A stretch of 64,000 nt of DNA from Zingiber officinale (Eukaryota; Streptophyta; Magnoliopsida; Zingiberales; Zingiberaceae): positions 134,366,996 to 134,430,995 of the forward strand of contig NC_055990.1 in assembly GCF_018446385.1 (NCBI RefSeq), read 5' to 3'. Numbering within the stretch: position 1 is the stretch's first letter; each line of letters opens with the position of its first letter. The notes below the pieces were generated by a model, which saw nothing but the letters and a program-made list of their open reading frames with translations, was not told the origin of the DNA and did not search any database. The position numbers and the translations under genes were made by a program. Of this stretch, positions 45,565 through 58,202 are shown piece by piece.

Positions 45565-46807
45565 ATTGAATGGTAGATGAACTTTTTCTTCCATACAAGC
45601 ATTGAATATATAACTCCATTGTTTTTGTTTCATGCATGTTTACGATACATTAGATTCAAAATGTAGTCGGCACAAAATATAGTTGGGATAAATTAAATAT
45701 GACTTGATGGTGATGATATATCTCCATGATATCTGGGAAATTTTGTAATTCTTATTTTTTTGTTCTCAATTTTTGGGAAATACTTACATGAAAATGTGAA
45801 AATTATTGAGAAAACAAAAAAAGATATGAAATTTGTGTGATTTATTACTAAATTTCCTAGTGATTTCATATCTATGTTTTTTTTGCCAAATTTTACTAGA
45901 TGTTCATCGGGTGTTCTGTAAGAAAATTTACTATTTCTAGACAATTGTTAATGATTAGGTCGACGTTACTTTTGCATTCACTTGAGTGAGTTGAAATTCC
46001 AGGTTCAAAGCTTATTTATGTACCAGAATTTTTATCCTTTGAAACCAGATAAGATTTGAAGGTATTGTGTTATCAAAATATGCACTTAACATATATAATG
46101 TTATAACTTAGCCTAAAACACCTATATTTCTAGCATCATACCTTGAGAATTACTATTAAGGGGGAGTCTTGGTACAAGTATAGTTGTTGTCATATAATCT
46201 TGTGATTATGGATTCTAGTTGCCGAAACAATCTCTTGTAATGTAATTCTAATATAGTCTAATTCTTTTATAAAAATTTCTTGCACCGAATTATCCTTTGC
46301 CATGAGAATTACTATTATTTAGTTTCTTTAATTTTGTAATGGATCCACCACATTTAGAGAGTTATTCAAATCACTTCATAATATCATCGAGAGATTAATT
46401 CAAGCGTTGAACATGAGATTTCTTATCTCGACTTAATGAGATATTTTACACTGACAAGATGATTATTGATGACGATGAACATAAATTTATCAGAATCAAA
46501 CCATATCATCCTAAATAATTTGTTCTTTGGGTGAGTTATCATTTTCATTTATTGAAAAAATCCTGCACAAGTCTAATATCAGAGAGTAAATATTATCCAC
46601 CAAGAGTAAATAGTGAAATGTATTGTTTAGATGGTTAGAATGGGAATTAAACTTGGGCACAGCACAAGGGCACAAAGGCACAACCAAAGTCACATTATTT
46701 TACTTACAATTGGTCCTCCATTATAATTATAACAATGAAGTAATAAAGCAACAAAATTGGAAACTAGACTAAGAAAATGTAAGTTGAATAAGATGACCGA
46801 ATAAGAA
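45565..46807. other. Intergenic stretch
   Basis: AT-rich sequence between the convergent kinase remnant and the WDR48-like gene. No gene or clear mobile element is seen, and nothing resembling the missing C-terminal exons of the WDR48-like gene is recognised. Confidence 0.6.
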
Positions 46808-49800
46808 TTATTTGGTAACTTCTCTTTGAGATTGATTACCATTTAGAATACAATCTATACACCACCAAGGTAGATCTTTCTCATCTTCTGTACCATCTAA
46901 GTTTGTATTCCTTCTTCTCCAAGAACCTCCTTGTGAACCCTGTGTAACTATTGATGGAGGTGAGTTTGAGGAAAACTCAAAAGAAGGGTGCACCATGAGA
47001 GTGTTATTCTCTTGTTCAATATCGGTATTAGATGAAGCTTGAGATTCCATCCTCTTCATTCGTTTAGCCTTCCAATGTGCCAATAGACCACTAAGCGTCT
47101 CCTCGGCTAGATTTATCTACAAGATTTTCTAAAAAGTTTCAGAATTCATCTCAAAGAAATGATATGAATAAAATGAAACATTGAAAATAACAAGTTAACC
47201 TTTGCATCATCTTGTGCCGCTTCTGAATTTAATTCAGTAGCATTCATCTCTGCTGAGAAACATTGAGGACTATCTAAGTGAATCGATAGACAACCTAGAC
47301 GATTATCCACGGTAAACCATGCTGGTATGCTTGCCTGAAACTATGCAAGTGGAAAAAGAGAGGAAATGTTTCAAATCTATTTAGAGAAGCAGATAATTTA
47401 TTAAAGAATACACAATTATAGAAATATCAAAATTACCTTTTCAAATAGCTCTTTCTTTTTCTTTTCAAACGAAACCTGCAAGTGAATATTCAGATCTAAG
47501 TTTAGCATAGAAGGTTGATGATTTTTCTTTCAAACTCTTCTAAACACTAGATCAATTTATATGAAACATCAAAAATATCAATAGGGAATCGATATGTCAT
47601 TACAGTGCCAATTTAAGTACCTTTCCATAATCCTCAATGACAAGCCCATTGGTAATCTCCCATAACTTAACTGAACCTGAAGTATCCTAAATCAACAATG
47701 CATCTCAAAAATTTTAAAGCACCATAAAAATGAGAAAAACATTCATGAAAAATATAGAAAATGGTCTACTACCTTGGTCAATATATGCCTTCTACTATTT
47801 AAAATTTCATACTGTAGAATTCTTGGCTTTCCTGGAATTGTTAAAGATGGTGATTTGTATAAAGTAACCTACAAAAGCATTTCATTCATGAAATTTAAAT
47901 TTATTTATCTAATCTCACAATTATTTTCCTAGAATGTAATTCAAAGCTGAGACAAATTTTACTACTTACGGGTGCAGGTCCTTCTGAAGTTCTTGACCTT
48001 GTAAATGACAAGCTTCTGGCTATGAAAGAAGCACCATTTTTTAACATTCTTTGAAGGTTGTTTCCTTCAGCTGGCAGCCTGTCTACTGATGAATCCGTTG
48101 TCGCAACCCAAATACTATCATCGCATAAGGCCATTCGTAAAATTGGATCTTCTTTTTTGTAAAGCAAAATGCTCTCCCTTGTTGACAAATCTGTCAAGTA
48201 TAACTATGGAATAAATATCAATCAGTGCTCAGTCTTACAGCTGGATTCAGAATGCAAGTAAAGGGAGTGGAGTATTTACAGATTGGTCTCTACCACCACT
48301 ATAAACATGGGTGAATTCTGGAGTAGAAGCAAGTGCGAAGACTGAATCTTTGTGCACAACATAAGAATGCACACAGCGCTGTTGACCAAGATCCCATAGG
48401 CTACATACCACAAAGTCTCTTAAATAAACAAATTATATAAAAAAAAGGTCACCACAGTTATGATGCTACTTATTATTTATTAACTCTAGTAATTCATATT
48501 GAAGATATATTTAAACGATTCATATTTTAGTAGATTTATTGAAATATTTATTAGCAACGACTCAAAGATGATAATTAACATATATTAACTTATTATAATT
48601 GACAATTAAACATATATCAATTTGGTAATTTAATTAGTAATTAAAGATCTCAAAGGAGAACTTAATTAAACTAGTAAGATAAATTGTGACTTGTTCTTTT
48701 GATCTCTTAAATTTATGTAATTCTTTTTTATGTACTTGTTAAGTAATTTGTGCTTAGTTTTTTTTCTTAGTTAATTTTATAGGTAAAAGTGATTTTGATA
48801 TTATAGTTGATGTTTGTCGTATTTAGAATTACTTAGAGATCCTCTAAGTACACATTTTTAATGTAATTTTAGATGATGTGTCTTTTTGTATTATTCATAT
48901 AACTTTTAGTACTCTATGGTTTTGTTGTACTTTATTTAAAAAATTATATATAGTTTGTTGAAATCTTTTTAGTTCTCGAATTCTAATTATTTGTTTGGTT
49001 TTGATCTCCTAAATTAAATTAATGTAAAATTTTGTAGTAATGTTTCAGTGTTGATACAAAATTTTATTCATCAAATCATATAATAGTTTATTCATCAACT
49101 AATGCGTACCAAATCAATTTATCGGATGATCCTGACAGGCAAAATCTGGAAAAATAAAAATAAATAAAAAGGATAAATTTAATTAGAGTGTGACCAATAT
49201 TCATATCAAAACATCACAAAAGGCTCTCAATGCCAATCACACAAGAATATCAAGAGCTAACCTTCCTGTAGAATCAAGAAGCAGAGCCCTAATGTTGTCA
49301 CTGTGGCCTTTAAGTTTCATATTCTTGGACCCTGTTCTTGCATCCCAAACACGTATTACCTACAAATAATTATGAATGCATTTGAAAATAAACACGCAAG
49401 GAAAAAAATGATTATTAGGTAAATTCTAAAGTCACCTTTTCAGTTCCTCCGGATACAAGCACATTCCCATTATCACTCATGGCCAAAGAATATATTGATG
49501 ACTTCTTGTGTCCCTCCACCGTAATGGGATTGTGCCCATGAGGTTGAGTATTGTGGATCAGAATGTCATCGCTAGCTTTGCATCCACATAGACTTGGCAT
49601 CATTTCTTCAGCTGTGTCAATAGGGCTAGCGATCGGCGAATGAGCTGCATTAAGGTCCCATATGAAAACTTCACCACCAAGCGCCGCTGAGGCAACTATG
49701 TTGCTCTAATTATGTACATGGTGTTCAAAGAATACGAACGTTAAGTGAGTAGTCCATTTCATTCCTTAATTTTAAAGGATCATTATAAGTAACAATTACT

Positions 49801-50631
49801 CTTTGTCGACTTGTTGCGAGACACATAACGTAGTCGGAATGCTGATGGAGAGTCCCAGTGCAAACACCATTAGACAAGGAATTCCATGTCTGACAAATAT
49901 ACAAGTGAGAAATTAAATGATCAACTCTTATGTCTAAAAAGTCACCAATACTCTACTATGCACAAGTGAAGAAGAACCTTGATTGTGGTGTCTGAAGAAC
50001 AAGAAACAAGCACATCGCCAGCCAAAACTGCATCATTTACCTGCACAGAATCATAACAATAGAAAACCATAGTGGCATATAGAATTGTTAAGTCAATTCA
50101 TCTATCGTACCAGTAAAAGGATGTTCATTAAAGAATTCGTGGAAAACATAGAACAATACCCAATCTATATGTGATTCGAATGTTGCTGAACAACTCGCTT
50201 CATCATCCGTTACAGCCCATCTCTTCAATGTTCCATCTCGACTGCCAGTGAAAACATAGTCAAGGCCATCTGAAGTTGATGGTTTTGACACAACTACACA
50301 ATTAACGCCTGCACAATGCTGCAAACAAAGAATCCTTCTGTAGCAATCTCAAAACCAAGTTTTAAAAGAGTTGAAATCAATTATCGTAAGAAAAATACAA
50401 ACAACTACAATGCCACATCTCCTTATCATTAGTAGGTCACAAAGAAAAGGTATAACTGGATGAACATAAAGTATATATATATATATATATAAGAGACAGC
50501 AAGGTCAATGTAATATGATATTTAGAGACCTTTTTATCATCTCCATCATTCAACACATATGATAAGCGTTTCTCTTTTTGAGGAGGACGACCTGAATCAG
50601 ATGTGTTGTTGGAACTTGTCACACGATGCAT
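46808..50631 (-). CDS. WDR48/UAF1-like WD40 repeat protein, C-terminally truncated
   Basis: Fourteen coding exons with GT-AG borders in frame: 50530-50631, 50160-50318, 49978-50040, 49800-49889, 49436-49705, 49262-49359, 49110-49145, 48280-48400, 47970-48203, 47773-47868, 47621-47686, 47437-47475, 47200-47334, 46808-47116. The 605-residue product starts MHRVTSSNNTSDSGRPPQKE and has six or seven WD40 repeats (FTGSRDGTLKRWA, SCSSDTTIK+TWN, ASAALGGEVFIWDLNA, VSGGTEK+VIRVWDART, LSGSSDK…LWDLGQQRCVHSY, YSGGRDQS+LYLTDL). A segment with SVKLWEITNGLVIEDYGK and IPAWFTVDNRLGCLSIHLD follows. Animal WDR48/UAF1 activates the USP1, USP12 and USP46 deubiquitinases; a like role in plants is inference. It stops at NGNQSQREVTK, where relatives continue into a conserved C-terminal domain, so about 150 residues seem lost. 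No internal lesion was found. Confidence 0.9.
50472..50491. repeat. (TA)n microsatellite in WDR48-like intron 1
   Basis: Twenty bases of TA repeat just 38 bp downstream (in gene sense) of the first coding exon. Confidence 0.9.
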
Positions 50632-51300
50632 TCTTGACTCTTTCCTGTTACAAATTGATTTTTCATTCAGTATCACATTGATTAGAAATAACTTAAGAAA
50701 ATCACTTTTTGATGGAGAATACAAATTAATTATAAGTATATTTTGTGAACACAGAAATCAGACACGACTATTTATAAACTTAATTATGCTTTTGGATATA
50801 TCGTAAATTAATTATAGAAATAGTTTCTTAAATTATTGAATGCAGAAAATAAAAACTCATAATAAATTTTTTTTTGTAAACTTTAGATTACGAACTTAAA
50901 TATAATGTACTACTTAAAATAATTTATATAAACTACAGATTCAGAAATATATTTGTTTAAAAATAAAATAATTAATCTACTTAAATATTGAACGTATGTT
51001 TATGAAATAAATTTTCTAAGTAATACTGGGAATAAAAACCTAATTTCTATAATCATTAGATTTATGGATAAAACATGAAAATTATATTAACTATTACATA
51101 TCAATCTCTATATATTTAGTATATATGAAGAGATTAAACAATATAAAGTTTAAAAAAATGAATAGGAAAGAAATCATACAGGGGATTAATCAAAAGCACA
51201 ACATACCTTAATTTGAGAGACTTTGATCTTCAATCTCTTGTAGAACCCTCAAGGATAGAGAAAGAAGGAAGCAAAGATTAAAGAATAAGATTAATGAAAA
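50632..51300 (-). other. 5' UTR and leader intron of the WDR48-like gene
   Basis: The ATG exon extends 13 bases upstream to an acceptor (TTGTAACAG, exon edge 50644). A likely leader exon ends at 51207 with donor AAG|GTATGTT and contains CTTCCTTCTTTCTC-like pyrimidine-rich sequence. The intron has a (TA)n-poor AT-rich body. A non-coding first exon is inferred from the splice signals only. Confidence 0.6.
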
Positions 51301-53549
51301 TAAAGTCGAAAAGAATGATAAAAAAAAGTAACTAATCTAAAAAGTAACAAATAAACAAGTCTAGCTTATCCTTTAATCATGCTAATTTATAGAATCAAGG
51401 ATTGACTCAGTTTATGGAGATGCAGTTGATAGAATTTATCCATATATATCGCCAAGTCTTAAAAATATTTAAATATAAATATTTACTTCTTTTTAGTTCT
51501 TATCTTGATTAATTTATTTCAGTTTTATACTATAATATCTATAAATGACCATATAACTTTTAAAATATATCTCTAAACAAAATTATAGTTTTGATATATA
51601 TTATTAATATTTTATTTTTAGTTTAACCAATTATGTAGTCAGTTAATTGTTAATTAATGTTCAATTATTGTTCAGTTGTTTAATTAATTGATATTATACC
51701 TATAATACCTTCTAATTATTTGCAATATGTGTAGATAAAAACATAATAAATTAAATCTATGTTTATCTATATGTATGGATTTATTGAACTTATAATTTAA
51801 ACTCATCCAATATTATTCCTTTAACAAGAAAAAGTAAAATTAGGGTTAATCAAATGATTAGGGTACAATCGGTTTAAAATTGAACCGACCGAACCGAACA
51901 ATTTGAAATTGATTAAATCATTTTTTTTTCCAAATCAACCGAAATGACCAAATTTTTCAACAAAAAACGAACTAACATAACATCGATTAATTTAGTTGAA
52001 AACCGAAATAATCAATATTTCTATCATCAATTAATGTTTTTCAACAATCAACTAGTGATGAATTAACAATTTATTGTTATTTTCTAGTAATCGACTCATG
52101 ATAGACAATAGAATCCAACGATCGAGTACGGAATAGTTATTCAATTTTAAGTTTAACAGTCAATTGCTATATAATTAGTGATGACTGTTATAATAATCAC
52201 GTGCTAATAACATATCAGTTCGAATGATTTATCCCATTTAATCAATTTAATTGAATTTAGATTTTTAAAATCATGACCGAATCGATTTAACTGAATTAAT
52301 TTATATTCTTTTAAAATAAAAAATTAAATTTCTAAATTAATTGAATTGAACATGCAAATTCGATTAGTTAGATTGATTAAACTTATACCCATCCTAAATA
52401 TGTTAGGTCAAGTTAAGCACCACATGACTTGTGGTGGGTGCTTGACTTGTGGCGGGTGTGCTCGGGTTAGATTAATTAATGTATGTGTTTTGTCCTAAGC
52501 TGAGCTAACAAAAATATTAAAAAAGTAAACACTACAAAGAATAAATTTAATTTTTTAAATAAGTTTACTGAAAAAAATATTAGGTATAAAAGGATTAGGA
52601 TCTTTATATATATATGTTAAGTTAATTTTTCTAATTTATACTATTTTATCTAAAAAGTATAGACGCCAGTCCCATGGGATCCCTCCAGACTTATATTCAC
52701 TAAAATTTTCCAATTTCCTTTAGTTTTTTGCATCATCCAGAACTTTTTGCGTTTTCTGATAGAAATTTTATTCAAGGGTTTTACTCTTCCGCTTCCACAG
52801 TAGATGGTAGTGCTAGATTATGGCTAGATAACAAATTGGTAGTAAATGGTAATATTTTATTATTTGTTTAATGATTAGTACTATAATTTATTTTTTTTTC
52901 TATTAATCTAAGATGAATTGATAGAGATACTAGGAGCAAATATATCACTTTTTTACCATATAGATTATGATTATTTATATTTCCTATGATACGGTGGTTG
53001 AAACATAAGGTGTTACCATATATTTGAAATTTTAACTTGATATGTTCGAATGTATCTTTCTTTATACCTTGACCACTTATATTATTAACAAATAATCATC
53101 TGTAATTTACTTATTTTGACAGAAATATTAGGGATAAACGAATCACGATTTACCATTGGTCATTTGCCATTTGCCACACAAGATTATGGGTACTTACAGT
53201 AGATAACAAATTTTAATTTCGTGCTTCTGACACACGGACGAAGCTCAGAAACCAACACCCTGCACTAGATTATATCACAAATTTTAATTTCATGCTTCGA
53301 CATCATCGATGAAGCTTAGAAACGAACCCACTGCACATGCTTGATCCTCGTATCCTCCTCATCATCAATTGGTTTGCGCAAGTCGGTCTTGTCCTTTCTG
53401 TAGTTATGGTAGATTGTTGCGCAAATAGGAGATAATAATTCTCAACCTCTAATAAAGAGAAGAAAACATTGTGCAAAGTAATAAGATAAAGACGTATAAA
53501 AAGAGTAAATATGAGGAAGGAGAACAAGAAGAGTAACAATACGGTGTAT
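51301..53549. other. AT-rich intergenic stretch
   Basis: No supported gene. Between 51860 and 52390 many AACCGA/TCGGTT and AATTGAATT motifs occur. At 53205-53330 the segment AAATTTTAATTTCGTGCTTC is nearly repeated once about 70 bp apart, followed by CGATGAAGC. These could be decayed transposon ends but are not assignable. Confidence 0.5.
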
Positions 53550-54535
53550 AAGAGTAGAGCCTAGTCGTTGGAAGTCAAAGAGACATAACAGTTAGAAGTC
53601 AAGAAAATATGATAGTCAGAAGTCAAGGAGACGTGACAGTCAACAGTCAAGGGGACGTGATAGTCAACAGTCAGGAGGACGTGATAGTCAGCAGTTAGGG
53701 AAAGAAGAGGTATGACCGCCTGGTGTTATTAGCCACATGATGCCCGGTCGGGTGCTTGCAGATCAGGATCCCAGATCTGATTCAGGGTGTGCAATCAAGA
53801 TGATACTTGACTTGCTCCAACTGGTCGGGTTTTCACAACTCGATTAAATCCAGGCCTGGTTCTCTTAGTAGGTCAACTCCCGGTCAGCTCTTGAGCGATA
53901 TCATATCAGCTCTCCCTGCCTCTCAAGACTTAGACCAGGTGTTATACCTGATAGATCATTCCGAGCTGCCCTAGTCATACCCGGGCGGGACGGAAGACAC
54001 TACATGACAACAAGATCAGGGAATCATAACTACCAGTCAGAAAATAACTGCTGTATGTCAGGGAATATTCCAAGGGTCTACGATCATCTGAGAATGAAAT
54101 CATCTTCCAGTCCACAAAAGGGTGTCACACGTCCTCCATCACCAGACAGGTCCTGACACCCGTAGAGGTACGCTTTGTCATATAAAAAGGCAGGTCCTCT
54201 CCCTTGAGCAAGTACGCTCTCTCACACATTTGCACTTGTCTTCTACTTTTTTTTCTCCTTCGTACATTGTTCTTTTGGGGAAAAAGTACCTGATTTCAAT
54301 GTCGAAGGGCCTGCTCTGGGGACTTTTTCCCTGGTTTATGACCTCTAACGTTTCGTGTGCTTGTCTGAGTACGCGCAGAGCTCAAGTACCACTGGCTTAG
54401 TTACCGCCGTCCTTCAGCGCCACGTGGGGGTCCATTCTTTGGGGCATGTACGATAAGGGTGTCATAGTCGCCTCTCCATCAACACCAGCAACAGGTCATC
54501 CGACCTTTGTCTGACTCAGATTCCTGACAGAATCA
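53550..54535 (+). repeat. 5' LTR of a truncated Gypsy element (start undetermined)
   Basis: The right end is fixed by GACAGAATCA followed by a PBS, ATTTGGCGCTGTCTGTGGGA (54536-54555). A TATA motif CATATAAAAAGG lies at 54179-54190. The left end could not be recognised, so the start given is the beginning of the tandem repeat. The PBS resembles that of the Tat elements. Confidence 0.65.
53560..53715. repeat. About 27-bp degenerate tandem repeat
   Basis: Five to six units of AGTCAAGGAGACGTGATAGTCA-like sequence with increasing similarity toward the right. They lie upstream of a TATA motif and PBS, so they probably belong to the U3 of a Gypsy LTR. Confidence 0.8.
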
Positions 54536-54584
54536 ATTTGGCGCTGTCTGTGGGAACTTCCTTCACCTGTTCTGGAGTGTGAAG

Positions 54585-55282
54585 ATGGAGGAGACCGGAA
54601 GAATCAACATGACCATGATGGTAGAGGAGTATGAACTGTTCAAGGAGGCCAACAGGCGGGTGACTTCCGAAAAACAGACCACTACTTCGCGACCGTACAA
54701 GATGCCTATAATTTTCAAGGACCCTACTCACGTCTCGGATAGAGGATCTAAGAGAAAACAGCCCAAGGAGTTCCCCCCAGCCTTCTATCGAGAACCTAGC
54801 CCAGACTATTATCACAAGGGTCCGGACTGTTATAATAAGAAAGAAGAACCACATGCCTCCATGGAGAAAAGCTCCTCGCCCAGGGACTCAAAGAAAGGGA
54901 AGGTCATAGTCCTCAGGGAGGAGCCTCAAGGGGAGCCTGAGGAGCAAGTGTCCTTCTCTCTAAGGGTACTCGAGGAGAAGCTATCGAAGGGGTACAAGCC
55001 CCCAGCTATCGGAGAGTATGACGGTAGCAAGAATTCGGAGGATCATCTCTGAAAGTTTCGGAACGTTGCACTGTTGCACCAATATAACAACGCCATCAAG
55101 TGTCGAGTGTTCTTGAACACTCTGTCCAGCTCTGCACAAAAATGGTTTGATGGATTGCCGAATGGGTCCATCACCCGCTTCCATGACTTTAAGACTATTT
55201 TCCTATGTCATTTCGCCAGCAGCAGGAAGTACCAGAAGATAGATCACTGTCTCTTCGCCCTCAAACTGTTGGACCCCGTGGT
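54585..55282 (+). pseudogene. Gypsy gag fragment cut by a Copia insertion
   Basis: Starts MEETGRINMTMMVEEYELFK and contains YKPPAIGEYDGSKNSEDHL, a TGA, then FRNVALLHQYNNAIKCRVFL and WFDGLPNGSITRFHDFK, the Gypsy gag core. It stops where the Copia LTR at 55283 begins. It shares core motifs with the Tat gags but is a different family. Confidence 0.85.
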
Positions 55283-56338
55283 TGTTTTGATATGATGAAC
55301 CAAATTAGTTAGGTCCTGTTTGTTTTTTATCCCTGTGTCTAAGTGTGCAGGAGCTTAGGAGCGCAGGAAGTTGAGTGGAAGACGCAGTTGGCGAGAAGGA
55401 CGGCACGAGAAGGGGGCCGATGGGCTCGGTGCGTCCAAAGGACGAGAGAGCTGTGGAAGAGTATACCAGTGGGTGGAAGAGTATAACGGTGGGACGGAAG
55501 ATTGCTCGAGGAGAAGGCCGGGAATTGGGTTCGGGTGAGCCCTATTCCGGTTGGCCGCAATCATCCAAGCGAACGAAACCAAAGCAAGTCAACCGGGAAG
55601 TTGACTTGACAAGTGTTCGGTCGACCGAATGTCATGATCGGTCGACTGAACCCCAATCATCAGAAGCCAGCCGTTGATGACACGTCAGCAGCCATGTCAG
55701 CAACCAACCGTTGGTTGATTGGTCGACCGAACCTTCTGATCGGTCGACCGAACAGGAGATAAACCAGAGATTTAGTCGAGCATGCTGATCAGGCCAGCTT
55801 AGGGAGAGACCGTTAGCTGATCGGTCGACTGAACAATGAGATCGATCGACCGAACGCAGGCTTGATCCACACAGACTGCATCTGGATGGAAGGTTGGGCA
55901 AGTACGCAGGTTCGGTCGACCGAACCTGGGGATCGGTCGACTGATCCCTCTCGAGTCAAATCCTGATCCCGAGGATCAAGTGAACTGGATAAGTCTTGGA
56001 ACCCCTATATAAAGGGGTCTCGAACAGCTATTTTGAATTAACGAAAATCAACGCTGTATTTTATTTCCAAGCAACGTGTAAGAGCTTTCAAAGTGTAAAA
56101 GGCTTCTCCGCCTTCATAGAAGGAGACTCTGTTAGTGCACCTGTTCAACCGCCTTAGATTAACAACCGTCTCGGTTGTAACCAAGTCAATTCGTTGAGTC
56201 CCTTTTTCTTTTCTGTCATTTTTACTTTACTTTATTGTTGCTTTTATTTTGATTTGAAAGTTTTGAGGAGGGTATTTTTTTTTTTGCAAGCAATTCACCC
56301 CCCCCCCTCCTCTTCTTGTCGGCCCTACTGCACCTACA
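55283..56338 (+). repeat. 5' LTR of second Copia family
   Basis: Starts TGTTTTGATATGATGAACC and ends CACCTACA. U3 carries an array of TTCGGTCGACCGAA-type palindromes (55616-55945). The TATA box lies in a near-perfect palindrome ACCCCTATATAAAGGGGT (56001-56018). A C run (about 56298-56308) lies near the end of U5. Confidence 0.88.
55616..55945. repeat. GGTCGACC palindrome array in Copia U3
   Basis: About eight to nine copies of CGGTCGACCGA or the CGGTCGACTGA variant, near 55616, 55640, 55722, 55739, 55822, 55843, 55911 and 55936, often in closely spaced pairs. They stop about 60 bp before the TATA box. Confidence 0.88.
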
Positions 56339-56340
56339 AG

Positions 56341-56352
56341 TGGTATCAGAGC
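56341..56352 (+). other. PBS of second Copia
   Basis: TGGTATCAGAGC two bases inside the LTR, complementary to the initiator tRNA-Met 3' end. Confidence 0.92.
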
Positions 56353-56403
56353 CCGACAGCCTCAAAAGGACTAACCGCCGACTAAAACACAAAGATCGAG
56401 ACA

Positions 56404-57732
56404 ATGGTCGGCGTGAACATTCATCCCCCAAAGTTCGACGGAAACTTCGCTATAAGGAAGCAAAAAATGGAGGTATTTTTTGAAACTAAATTTGATATAC
56501 TTTTAATAATGAAATATAGATATGCAGCGCCAAAAGACAAAGAAGAGTATAACTGGACAAAGAAAGAGCAAGTCGATTTCGTGGCCAACGGAAAGGTGGA
56601 ATTCCACCTGCTTAGTGTCCTGCCACCCCAGGAGGTAAGTCGGATCGGAAGATAGGACTCTGCCAAAGACCTCTGGGAAATATTCCTGGAGCTCCACGAA
56701 GGCACCTCAGAAGCAAAGGTAGCGAGGCGCGACATCCTCCGGACACAACTAACAAACCTCCGGATGAACAATGGCGTGAACGTAGCGCAACTCCAAGCGA
56801 GAATCAAGAAACTGATAACGCAACTGACAAACCTTGGCGAATCTGTAATGAACCGAGATTCCATCCGATACGCGCTCAACGTCTTGCCCAGAACTCCTGA
56901 ATGGGCATCCTTAGTAGATGCATACTACATCTCTAAGGACTTTGAGGTAAGCAGTTTAGAAAATTTATTCTCTACCTTCAAACTTCACGAGTCTCGACTT
57001 GCAGAGCCTAACCAAGTAGAGAAGTCGAATCTCAACATTGCCCTACAAGCTGAAAAGGACGATCCCGACTCCGAAGCATCGATCGACGAAACTGAAGCGA
57101 CTCTTCTGGTAAGAAAATTAAATAAGTTCGTTAAAACTGATAAGTTTAAATCGCAGTCGAGGAAACATCAATGCAACAAAAAGACGGTTCGATGCTACAA
57201 CTGCAACGAGGAAGGACACATCAAGGATGATTGTCCCAAACTCAAGAAAAAGAACAAGGAGAAGTCTCAAAAACCGACGTCCTCAACACGCAAGAGTTTG
57301 AAGGCTACATGGGATGATTCTTCATCCTCCGAGTCAGAAGTCGAAGCCTTCTCAGGAGTAGCACTGATGGCCAATCATCTCTTTGAAAATGATTCGGACT
57401 CAAAAATAAGCATAGATGAAGGGGGAGAATCATCAGAAGAAGAACAAAGTTCCGATGAAGGGGGAGCATCATCAAGTGAGGTAAGTAAGGTACTTGATCT
57501 CACCCCCACTCAGTCTTTTCAGTTCATCAAAGTGCTGACGAAAGATCTTGCAAAATTAGAAAAAGAAAATCCTGAATTAAAATTGAACCTAGCAAAAGCA
57601 TGCCCACTAGAAATGTATGATAATCTAAAATCAGAAAATGAAAAATTAAAATTTGAAATTCAGAAATTGAAAAATAATGATGCATGCGTTAATAAATTCC
57701 CAAAATATAAACTAAGAATTTATGAAAATTAA
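56404..57732 (+). pseudogene. Second Copia gag, one internal stop
   Basis: Starts MVGVNIHPPKFDGNFAIRKQ. A TAG at about 56653 interrupts the frame (SRIGR then DSAKDLWEIFLELHEG), after which it stays open to 57732. It has the CCHC knuckle CYNCNEEGHIKDDC (about 57190-57235), a serine/acid-rich region (SSSSESEVEAFSG) and a C-terminal coiled coil (LAKLEKENPELKLNLAK). A further conserved end (NNPVGRN-YW-PK-L) is seen around 57795-57850 after stops. The single early stop is enough to disable it. Confidence 0.88.
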
Positions 57733-58202
57733 ATTGATATATTAGAAAACATCAGGGTCAACTTAGGAAAGTTCCTAGAAACTATGTACCCCCTAAGTTT
57801 TTGAATAACCCAGTAGGAAGAAATCTATACTGGATTCCAAAATCTTTACTAGATTAAATATTTTATAAGTTAAGAGCTTTCAGCGAGAAAATTAAACATT
57901 AAGATTTCTTTATGAGGCTTTGACTAGAAAGTGGTTGTTGCTCCAATAACCAAGAATGCCTAGTGCCTCGCCATTGCCTGGAAGCCGAATATAGAAATGA
58001 AATATTTAATTAACTTTATGATAAAACATTAAAATTAGAAATAAATAATGCTTTGAAAAGTTTTTAAACATCTTCCTGAAAATTCTTCAAAAATATTTTT
58101 ATATCTAGAAAAATATTTCTTGCTTGAAATTTTTCACTTAGAAAAATTCTCATTTTTTTAAAATTAAAATCTTTTCTGAAATTAGATTTTTTTTAAATTA
58201 TC
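57733..58202 (+). other. Second Copia gag-pol spacer, cut short
   Basis: After the gag end motif the sequence is AT-rich and closed in all frames, as in the gag-pol spacer of the other Copia family. The chromodomain Gypsy LTR begins at 58203. Confidence 0.6.

Larger units (their letters stand above)
55283..58202 (+). mobile_element. Second Copia family, 5' part only
   Basis: LTR 55283-56338, initiator-tRNA PBS at 56341, gag 56404-57732, and about 470 bp of the following region. The rest is separated by the chromodomain Gypsy LTR beginning at 58203 and would lie beyond the window. The flanking GTGGT (55278-55282) is the candidate target site. It lies in the gag of the truncated Gypsy. Confidence 0.85.

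Noticed and set aside
52530..52540. CACTACAAAGA as a possible CACTA left terminus
   Set aside because: No matching right terminus, sub-terminal repeats or transposase nearby in that orientation; likely chance.
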